Below, piece after piece: positions 57,366-64,000 of a DNA stretch of 64,000 nt. A program made the translations under genes and the position numbers. This DNA is from Streptococcus parasanguinis (GTDB taxonomy: Bacteria > Bacillota > Bacilli > Lactobacillales > Streptococcaceae). The DNA is taken from positions 194,082-258,081 of the forward strand of contig CAJJKY010000001.1 in assembly GCA_905188195.1 (NCBI GenBank). Direction: 5' to 3'. How positions within the stretch are numbered: the stretch's first letter is position 1; each line of letters begins with the position of its first letter. The notes under the pieces are model-generated. The model was not told where the DNA came from and did no database searches. It was given only the letters and a program-made list of their open reading frames with translations.

Positions 57366-59351
57366 ATGAAAAAAGGTAAAGTATTCGCAGTTGCCGGAGT
57401 AACACTCCTTGCAGCTGGATTGTTGGCTGCATGTTCTGGTTCAAATACTAGTAAAGCAAGCTCAGGTGAAGACAAAAACTATGGTTATGTCTACACAGAT
57501 GATCCTCAAACTTTGGACTACACTGTATCTTCTAAAGCTGCTACACATGATATCACTACAAATGTCGTAGATGGTTTGATGGCAAATGACAAGTATGGAA
57601 ATCTTGTGCCATCACTTGCAGAAGATTGGTCTGTTTCAAAAGATGGTTTGACTTATACCTACAAGATTCGTAAGGGTGTTAAATGGTACGATGCAGATGG
57701 TGAAGAACATGGTGAAGTGACTGCCAAAGACTTCGTAACTGGTTTGAAACACGCTGCTGATAAAAAATCTGAAACCCTTTCACTTGTTCAAGGTTCTGTC
57801 AAAGGCTTGGATGATTATGTACAAGGAAAAACTACAGACTTTAGCCAAGTTGGTGTCAAAGCTGTTGACGATTACACACTTCAATATACATTGAATAAAC
57901 CTGAAACCTTCTGGAACTCTAAAACAACAAACGGAATCTTGTTCCCAATTAGCACAGAGTTCTTGAAGAGTAAGGGAGATGATTTTGGTCAACCAAACGA
58001 TGTGAAATCAATCCTTGCAAACGGACCTTTCCTTCTTAAATCAATCACTTCAAAATCATCTGTTGTATTTGAAAAGAATGACAACTACTGGGATAAGAAA
58101 AATGTTCACCTTAAAGAAGTGAAACTCACTTATTATGATGGATCAGACCAAGATTCATTGGCGCGTGGTTTCTCTGATGGTGCTTATACAGCTGCTCGTC
58201 TTTTCCCGGCAAGTTCAAACTTTGCAACTGTATCTAAAAAATACAAAGACAACATCTATAATACACCGGCTGGTTCAGGGGTAGCGGTTCTTGGTTTCAA
58301 CATTGACCGTCAATCATACAAACACACTGCTAAGAAATCAGATGCTGAAAAGACTGCGACTAAGAAAGCAATCTTGAACAAAGATTTCCGTCAAGCTATC
58401 ACTTTTGCCTTGAACCGTGAAAACTACTCAGCGCAAGTAAATAGTAAAGCATTTGCTAAACCAGCTATCCGTAATACCTACACAGCTCCAGCCTTTGTGC
58501 AAGTAAATGGAAAAGACTTTGGAGATGTGGTTGCAGATAAATTGAGCACATATGGTGATCAATGGAAAGGTGTCAACCTAGCAGATGGTCAAGATGGTCT
58601 TTATAACAAAGACAAAGCAAAAGCACAACTTGAAAAAGCAAAAGCTGAACTTCAAAAAGATGGCGTTCAATTCCCAATTCATATTGACGTACCAGTAGCA
58701 CAAAACTCTACAAACTTTGTTTCACGGATGCAATCATTGAAACAAACAGTGGAAGATACTCTTGGTAAAGACAATGTCGTTCTTGACCTTCAAATGATGG
58801 ACTCAGACGAAGTGTTGAACATCACATTGAATGTTCCATCAGCTGCAGATGCAGATTGGGATCTTCAAGGATTGGTTGGATGGAACCCAGACTATGATGA
58901 TCCATCAACTTACCTTGATACTCTTCAACCATCATCAGAAGACCAAACAAAAGTCTACCTTGGTTTTGCAGGTGGTGTAGATAATGCTTCAGCCAAAGCA
59001 GTTGGCTTGGATGAGTATGCAAAACTTCTTGCAGACGCTAATAGCGAATCACTTGATGTAGCTAAACGTTATGAAAAATACGCAGCTGCTCAAGCTTGGT
59101 TGAGTGATAGTGCCTTGGTAATTCCTACAATGTCAAGTACAGGTGCAGCAACTGTTGTTTCCAAAGTGGTACCATTCTCTGGCCCATCATCTCAAACAGG
59201 TAACAAAGGATCAGCATACTTCAAATATGTTGAAGTTCAGGATGAACCTGTTACTAAGAAACAATACGAACAAGCACGTGAAAAATGGCAAAAAGAAAAA
59301 GCTGAGTCAAACAAAAAAGCTCAACAAGATCTTGAAAAACACGTTAAATAA
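57366..59351 (+). CDS. amiA: Oligopeptide-binding lipoprotein AmiA
   Basis: A 661-residue peptide-binding lipoprotein (SBP family 5). The signal peptide ends in the lipobox LAAC (cysteine at about residue 23). The binding domain (about 40-620) contains TYKIRKGVKWYDADG and NGPFLLKS. The C-terminal tail is a charged helix (KKQYEQAREKWQKEKAES). It captures oligopeptides for the AmiCDEF permease. Position before amiC identifies it as AmiA rather than the related AliA/AliB. A hairpin follows before amiC. Confidence 0.94.
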   Translation: MKKGKVFAVAGVTLLAAGLLAACSGSNTSKASSGEDKNYGYVYTDDPQTLDYTVSSKAATHDITTNVVDGLMANDKYGNLVPSLAEDWSVSKDGLTYTYKIRKGVKWYDADGEEHGEVTAKDFVTGLKHAADKKSETLSLVQGSVKGLDDYVQGKTTDFSQVGVKAVDDYTLQYTLNKPETFWNSKTTNGILFPISTEFLKSKGDDFGQPNDVKSILANGPFLLKSITSKSSVVFEKNDNYWDKKNVHLKEVKLTYYDGSDQDSLARGFSDGAYTAARLFPASSNFATVSKKYKDNIYNTPAGSGVAVLGFNIDRQSYKHTAKKSDAEKTATKKAILNKDFRQAITFALNRENYSAQVNSKAFAKPAIRNTYTAPAFVQVNGKDFGDVVADKLSTYGDQWKGVNLADGQDGLYNKDKAKAQLEKAKAELQKDGVQFPIHIDVPVAQNSTNFVSRMQSLKQTVEDTLGKDNVVLDLQMMDSDEVLNITLNVPSAADADWDLQGLVGWNPDYDDPSTYLDTLQPSSEDQTKVYLGFAGGVDNASAKAVGLDEYAKLLADANSESLDVAKRYEKYAAAQAWLSDSALVIPTMSSTGAATVVSKVVPFSGPSSQTGNKGSAYFKYVEVQDEPVTKKQYEQAREKWQKEKAESNKKAQQDLEKHVK

Positions 59352-59371
59352 TTAAATTATTGCTTTTCATT

Positions 59372-59404
59372 AGAACTTTCTCTTCTAGGGGAGAAAGTTC
59401 TTTT
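59372..59404 (+). terminator. Hairpin between amiA and amiC
   Basis: AGAACTTTCTC and GAGAAAGTTCT pair perfectly; only four T follow. It probably attenuates transcription or protects the amiA 3' end, giving more binding protein than permease. Confidence 0.7.
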
Positions 59405-59424
59405 GGACATTAAAGGAATGAAAT

Positions 59425-60924
59425 ATGAAAAAATATGTTTTTATGCGTATTTTGCGTTCGTTAGTGTCGATCTTTCTCGTCACGACATTAACCTACATGA
59501 TTATCTATACGCTAACACCGAGAAATCTCATCTTTAAAAATGACCCTAACTACAATAAAGTAGCGAAGACAAAGGATTCGAAGATCAACTACGAAAATAC
59601 TGTCTACGATCGCATGGGTTATTTGGAATACATGGATTCAAAGAGCTTGCAACAAAAAGCAAGTAAAGAAGATTCTTCTGTAACAGTTGATGCGACTACT
59701 GCTAATGAAAAGATCTATAAAGAATACATTAACAAATTAGGTCATGGTTGGCAGTTGAAACGTTTCCCAGAAAGTAAGTCTTTTTATGCGGTGCGTGAAA
59801 TTCCGGTTTTTGAACGTGTCATCAGCTTCTATGCAAATTTGATTCAGTTTGATCATCCAGGTTGGGTGAAAGATGCCTCAAATCCAAACCTCAAACGCTA
59901 TATCCGTATTGAAAATGATCCATCTATTGGTTGGTCAGTTGTAGGTTCTGGTACGAAACACAAATACCTCTTGTACTTTAATGGTCAATTCCCATATGTA
60001 CACCAAAACTTTGTGACCTTAAACCTTGGAAATTCATATCCAACTTATTCTAATACCCCAGTTCTTCAAGTTATTACACAAGGACAAGGAACGACTAAGA
60101 AGAGTGAAGTGAACTTCCCGACAGGTAAAAAGACATCTTCAATTGATATCTACTCACGTACCTACAAATCACCAAGTAAGGCAGACTCACAAGACATCAG
60201 TCGATTTGGTAAAGGGGACGCTTATACAGCAACGTTGAGCAACTATGAGAATCCATCCATGATTGCATCTTCTTCAATCATTGGTTTGATTGGTATTGCG
60301 ATTGCTTACTTGATTGCGATCCCATTAGGGTCTTACATGGCTCTGTTCAAGAACTCATGGTTTGATAGCATCTCAACAGCAACCTTGACATTTATGATGT
60401 CTCTTCCAACTATTGCCCTTGTTTACATTGTGCGTCTAGCAGGTTCATTTGTTGGACTTCCAGACTCATTCCCAGTACTTGGAGCACAGGACTGGCGTTC
60501 ATATGTATTGCCGTCTCTGATTCTTGGTTTGTTGAGTGCGCCATTTATCGCAGTTTGGATTCGTCGTTACATGATCGATATCCATTCGCAAGATTTCGTC
60601 CGTTTTGCTCGTTCAAAAGGATTGTCAGAACGTGAGATCTCAAGAAAACACATCTTCAAAAATGCGATGGTTCCATTGGTATCTGGTATTCCAGGTTCTA
60701 TCATTGGAGTTATCTCAGGTGCGACACTTACTGAAACAGTCTTCGCTTTCCCAGGTATGGGTAAAATGTTGATTGACTCTATTAAAGCATCAAACAACAC
60801 CATGGTCATCGGACTTGTCTTCATCTTCACATCACTTGGTATCTTTGCTGCCATGTTAGGTGATATCTTGATGACAGTGCTTGATCCACGGATTAAATTA
60901 ACGAATACGAAAGGAGGCAAATAA
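59425..60924 (+). CDS. amiC: Oligopeptide ABC transporter permease AmiC
   Basis: A 499-residue OppB-type permease. It has an N-terminal membrane helix, a large extracellular insertion (about residues 40-270), then five helices with the EAA loop around RFARSKGLSEREISRKHIFK. The insertion explains the length, greater than the roughly 310 residues of standard OppB, and is typical for streptococcal AmiC. Its stop overlaps the amiD start. Confidence 0.95.
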   Translation: MKKYVFMRILRSLVSIFLVTTLTYMIIYTLTPRNLIFKNDPNYNKVAKTKDSKINYENTVYDRMGYLEYMDSKSLQQKASKEDSSVTVDATTANEKIYKEYINKLGHGWQLKRFPESKSFYAVREIPVFERVISFYANLIQFDHPGWVKDASNPNLKRYIRIENDPSIGWSVVGSGTKHKYLLYFNGQFPYVHQNFVTLNLGNSYPTYSNTPVLQVITQGQGTTKKSEVNFPTGKKTSSIDIYSRTYKSPSKADSQDISRFGKGDAYTATLSNYENPSMIASSSIIGLIGIAIAYLIAIPLGSYMALFKNSWFDSISTATLTFMMSLPTIALVYIVRLAGSFVGLPDSFPVLGAQDWRSYVLPSLILGLLSAPFIAVWIRRYMIDIHSQDFVRFARSKGLSEREISRKHIFKNAMVPLVSGIPGSIIGVISGATLTETVFAFPGMGKMLIDSIKASNNTMVIGLVFIFTSLGIFAAMLGDILMTVLDPRIKLTNTKGGK

Positions 60925-61850
60925 TGGCTACAATCGATAAAAATAAATTTCAGTTTGTAAAACGCGATGACTTTGCCTCTGAAGTAATCGATGCTCCAGC
61001 GTATTCATACTGGAAATCTGTATTCAGACAATTCTTGAAAAAAAGAACCACTATCATTATGCTTGCTATTTTGATTGGGATTCTCTTGATGAGTTTTGTC
61101 TATCCTATGTTTTCAAATTTTGATTATAACGACGTAAGTAAGGTCAATGACTTTACTGCTCGTTTGAATCCACCAAGTGCCAAAGCTTTCTTTGGTACAG
61201 ATAATAACGGTAAATCCCTCTTTGATGGAGTTTGGTTTGGTGCTCGGAATTCAATTATCATTTCTTTCATCGCCACTGTTATTAACGTGGTTGTCGGAGT
61301 CATCGTTGGTGGAATTTGGGGGATCTCAAAATCTATCGACCGTATCATGATGGAAGTTTATAACGTTATTTCAAACATTCCATTTATGTTGATCGTTATC
61401 GTCTTGACTTACTCAATGGGATCTGGTTTCTGGAACTTGATTCTTGCCATGTCCTTAACAGGATGGATCGGAATTGCTTATACCATTCGTGTCCAAATTA
61501 TGCGTTACCGTGATTTGGAGTACAACCTTGCCAGCCGAACATTAGGAACACCAACGTTGAAAATTGTTACGAAAAATATTTTGCCTCAATTGGTATCTGT
61601 TATCGTGACGCAAACATCACAGTTGCTTCCAAGCTTTATTTCTTACGAAGCTTTCCTTTCCTTCTTCGGACTTGGTCTTCCAATCACAGTTCCAAGTTTG
61701 GGACGCTTGATTTCTGACTATTCTCAAAACGTAACTACAAATGCCTACCTATTCTGGATTCCGCTTACTGTTTTGATTTTAGTATCCTTGTCATTCTTTA
61801 TCGTCGGACAAAACTTGGCCGATGCCAGCGACCCACGTACACATAGATAG
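60924..61850 (+). CDS. amiD: Oligopeptide ABC transporter permease AmiD
   Basis: A 308-residue OppC-type permease with six helices. The EAA loop is in YNLASRTLGTPTLKIVTKNI. It forms the membrane channel with AmiC. AAAGGAGGC at the end of amiC is the ribosome site. amiE follows after 11 bases. Confidence 0.95.
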   Translation: MATIDKNKFQFVKRDDFASEVIDAPAYSYWKSVFRQFLKKRTTIIMLAILIGILLMSFVYPMFSNFDYNDVSKVNDFTARLNPPSAKAFFGTDNNGKSLFDGVWFGARNSIIISFIATVINVVVGVIVGGIWGISKSIDRIMMEVYNVISNIPFMLIVIVLTYSMGSGFWNLILAMSLTGWIGIAYTIRVQIMRYRDLEYNLASRTLGTPTLKIVTKNILPQLVSVIVTQTSQLLPSFISYEAFLSFFGLGLPITVPSLGRLISDYSQNVTTNAYLFWIPLTVLILVSLSFFIVGQNLADASDPRTHR

Positions 61851-61861
61851 GAGGAGTAGAT

Positions 61862-62929
61862 ATGACATCAAATAACAATATTATTTTATCTGCTCAAGAT
61901 ATCGTAGTGGAATTTGACGTGCGCGATCGCGTGCTGACAGCTATTCGTGGCGTATCGCTTGAGCTAGAAGAAGGTGAAGTTCTTGCCTTAGTTGGTGAGT
62001 CAGGTTCAGGGAAATCAGTTTTGACAAAAACGTTCACCGGAATGTTAGAAGATAATGGCCGTATTGCCCAAGGTTCGATTAAATACCGTGGTCAAGAATT
62101 GACAGATTTGAAATCGAATAAAGATTGGGAAAATATTCGTGGATCTAAGATCGCTACAATTTTCCAAGACCCAATGACAAGTTTGGACCCAATCAACACA
62201 ATTGGATCACAAATTACAGAAGTCATTATCAAACACCAAGGGAAAACAGCTAAAGAAGCCAAAGAAATGGCTTTGGACTATATGGAGAAAGTTGGAATTC
62301 CAGATGCTGAACGTCGTTTTGATGAGTATCCATTCCAATATTCAGGTGGGATGCGTCAACGGATCGTTATTGCCATCGCCTTAGCCTGCCGTCCAGATAT
62401 CTTAATCTGTGACGAACCAACAACAGCCCTTGATGTAACCATTCAAGCGCAAATCATTGATTTGTTGAAATCCCTTCAAAAAGAATACCAATTTACAGTT
62501 ATCTTTATCACCCACGACTTAGGTGTGGTTGCAAGTATTGCAGATAAAGTAGCCGTTATGTATGCTGGAGAAATTGTTGAGTTTGGTAAAGTAGAAGAAA
62601 TTTTCTATGATCCAAAACATCCATACACATGGAGCTTGCTTTCAAGCTTGCCTCAATTGTCAACCTCAGATGGTGATCTTTACTCTATTCCAGGGACTCC
62701 GCCATCATTGTATGCTCCAATCAAAGGAGATGCCTTTGCACTTCGTTCAGACTATGCAATGCAGATTGATTTTGAAGAAGAGGCACCTGCTTTCAAAGTG
62801 ACCGATACTCACTGGGCTAAGACTTGGTTGCTCCATCCAGATGCACCAACAGTTCATAAACCAGAAGTAATCGAAAACCTTCACGAAAAGATTGGCTCAA
62901 AAATGGGCTTCACTCACATTACAGAATAG
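61862..62929 (+). CDS. amiE: Oligopeptide ABC transporter ATP-binding protein AmiE
   Basis: A 355-residue OppD-type ATPase. Walker A is GESGSGKSVL, the signature is YSGGMRQRIVIA, Walker B is ILICDEPTTALD, and the switch histidine is in FITHDLGVVA. A C-terminal oligopeptide-transporter extension of about 90 residues follows. AGGAGTAG precedes the ATG. It works as a heterodimer with AmiF. Confidence 0.96.
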   Translation: MTSNNNIILSAQDIVVEFDVRDRVLTAIRGVSLELEEGEVLALVGESGSGKSVLTKTFTGMLEDNGRIAQGSIKYRGQELTDLKSNKDWENIRGSKIATIFQDPMTSLDPINTIGSQITEVIIKHQGKTAKEAKEMALDYMEKVGIPDAERRFDEYPFQYSGGMRQRIVIAIALACRPDILICDEPTTALDVTIQAQIIDLLKSLQKEYQFTVIFITHDLGVVASIADKVAVMYAGEIVEFGKVEEIFYDPKHPYTWSLLSSLPQLSTSDGDLYSIPGTPPSLYAPIKGDAFALRSDYAMQIDFEEEAPAFKVTDTHWAKTWLLHPDAPTVHKPEVIENLHEKIGSKMGFTHITE

Positions 62930-62939
62930 GAGGAAGGAA

Positions 62940-63866
62940 ATGACTGAAAAATTAGTTGAAATTAAAGATTTAGAAATTTCCTTCGGTGAAGGAAGTAAAA
63001 AATTCGTTGCTGTAAAGAACGCCAACTTCTTCATTAATAAGGGAGAAACTTTCTCGCTTGTTGGTGAATCTGGAAGTGGGAAGACAACAATTGGACGTGC
63101 GATCATCGGTCTGAATGATACAAGTGCTGGAGAAATTATTTATGACGGTCGCAAGATCAACGGAAAAAACTCTCATAGTGAAAAATCAGAGTTGATCCGT
63201 AAAATTCAAATGATCTTCCAAGACCCAGCAGCAAGTTTGAATGAACGTGCAACAGTTGATTATATTATCTCTGAAGGTTTGATCAACCACCATTTGTTTA
63301 ACAGTGAAGAAGAACGTCAGGAAAAAGTGAAAAATATTATGCATGAAGTTGGACTTCTTGCAGAACATTTGACACGTTACCCTCACGAATTCTCAGGTGG
63401 TCAACGTCAACGGATCGGTATTGCCCGTGCACTTGTCATGGAACCAGAATTTGTCATTGCGGATGAACCAATCTCAGCTCTTGACGTTTCAGTACGTGCA
63501 CAGGTCTTGAACCTTTTGAAAAAATTCCAAAGAGAATTAGGCTTGACCTACCTCTTTATCGCCCATGACTTGTCAGTTGTGCGCTTCATTTCTGACCGTA
63601 TTGCAGTTATCTATAAAGGGGTTATTGTAGAAGTAGCAGAAACTGAAGAGCTATTTAACCACCCAATTCATCCATACACACAATCCCTACTTTCAGCTGT
63701 CCCAATTCCAGATCCAATTCTAGAACGTAAAAAAGTTCTAAAAATCTATGATCCAGAACAACATGATTACTCTGAAGATAAACCACAAATGGTTGAAATT
63801 AAACCAGGTCATTATGTATGGGCTAACAAAGCTGAAGAAAACAAATACAGACAAGAATATAAATAG
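62940..63866 (+). CDS. amiF: Oligopeptide ABC transporter ATP-binding protein AmiF
   Basis: A 308-residue OppF-type ATPase. Walker A is GESGSGKTTI, the signature is FSGGQRQRIGIA, Walker B is FVIADEPISALD, and the switch histidine is in FIAHDLSVVR. ATG 62940 has AGGAGGAAGG upstream; the earlier in-frame ATG at 62892 lies inside amiE. It closes the ami operon with a terminator at 63862. Confidence 0.96.
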   Translation: MTEKLVEIKDLEISFGEGSKKFVAVKNANFFINKGETFSLVGESGSGKTTIGRAIIGLNDTSAGEIIYDGRKINGKNSHSEKSELIRKIQMIFQDPAASLNERATVDYIISEGLINHHLFNSEEERQEKVKNIMHEVGLLAEHLTRYPHEFSGGQRQRIGIARALVMEPEFVIADEPISALDVSVRAQVLNLLKKFQRELGLTYLFIAHDLSVVRFISDRIAVIYKGVIVEVAETEELFNHPIHPYTQSLLSAVPIPDPILERKKVLKIYDPEQHDYSEDKPQMVEIKPGHYVWANKAEENKYRQEYK

Positions 63867-63892
63867 AGAGGATTCCCTCTCTATTTTCTTTT
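63862..63892 (+). terminator. Terminator of the ami operon
   Basis: AATAGAGAGG, ATTC loop, CCTCTCTATT, then TTCTTTTTTT. It overlaps the amiF stop codon. Confidence 0.9.
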
Positions 63893-63937
63893 TTTCAAAA
63901 AAACTTTCAAAAAAATAAATTTTTTTGGAAAAAAGTA

Positions 63938-64000
63938 TTGACAGCAAGGAGAGGTCATGATATACTAATATAGTTGTCGCGCGAGAGCGACAAAGACCTT
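63938..64000 (+). promoter_or_regulatory. Strong promoter and leader start, probably of an rRNA operon
   Basis: TTGACA (63938-63943), 17 bases, extended -10 TGA-TATACT (hexamer 63961-63966). The leader has a GTCGC/GCGAC hairpin (63977-63981, 63988-63992) and ends in AAAGACCTT, as in streptococcal 16S rRNA leaders that I recall. The rRNA itself would lie outside the window. Confidence 0.75.

Noticed and set aside
1..64000. CRISPR arrays, insertion sequences, prophage or integrative elements
   Set aside because: No regularly spaced repeats with spacers, no transposase, integrase or phage genes were found; the only multi-copy DNA is the 180-bp element and the GH20 domain duplication.

Overview
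The window reads as a chromosomal segment of a Streptococcus of the Mitis group (S. parasanguinis/S. australis-like). This rests on gene content and order (hrcA-grpE-dnaK-dnaJ, mecA-rgpG, suf operon next to a dacA-type gene, amiACDEF), a YSIRK-type/LPXTG StrH, and low-to-moderate GC. The species call is inference. Nearly all genes lie on the + strand; only the glutamine-type ABC transporter (43227-45529) and the dacA-type gene (55919-57160) are on the - strand. No phage, insertion sequence, CRISPR array or plasmid function was seen.

Layout. 1-2193: two tandem histidine phosphatases (first cut by the window edge) and an L,D-carboxypeptidase. 2230-8135: heat-shock operon with two CIRCE operators and unusually structured spacers. 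8297-11836: surface hexosaminidase StrH with a promoter-overlapping cre site. 12126-16874: truA, a vitamin kinase with its ECF S component, a UPF0340 protein, trigger factor, RNA polymerase delta. 17136-21584: B3/B4 protein, pyrG with a CTP-sensing attenuator, tRNA-Leu, fba. 21675-24523: hydrolase, an AT-rich phosphatase and three small unknown genes. 24682-27781: three-gene ABC exporter and an acetyltransferase. 27828-29859: tRNA-Thr and a LytTR regulatory module. 29978-33180: rpmB, Gls24-like gene, fakA, lipoprotein. 33315-37008: small membrane proteins, ABC transporter and two-component system. 37196-41778: ilvBNCA. 41889-47554: SPFH protein, HTH protein, GlnQ/GlnPH, DUF2207. 47663-50526: uppP, mecA, rgpG. 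50661-55862: sufCDSUB. 55919-57160: dacA-type gene. 57366-63866: ami oligopeptide permease. 63938-64000: promoter and start of a probable rRNA operon leader.

Genes working together. HrcA/CIRCE controls the GrpE-DnaK-DnaJ chaperone set. CodY-like boxes at both ilvB and amiA would link branched-chain amino acid synthesis with peptide uptake. UppP and RgpG both work on the undecaprenyl lipid carrier. The suf genes form a complete Fe-S assembly operon.

Most notable observations. (1) A LytTR regulator and its LiaF-like membrane partner sit beside a small paralogous membrane protein; both promoters carry direct repeats with an exact 21-bp period, each ending 9 bp before the -35 box. (2) The dacA-type protein at the usual dacA locus is full length but has lost all three penicillin-binding motifs. 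(3) The dnaJ Shine-Dalgarno-like sequence is separated from its ATG by a nested RNA fold of about 120 nt. (4) A 180-bp element occurs four times and looks like a bidirectional terminator. (5) A DJ-1/PfpI protein inside the dnaK operon lacks the nucleophilic cysteine.
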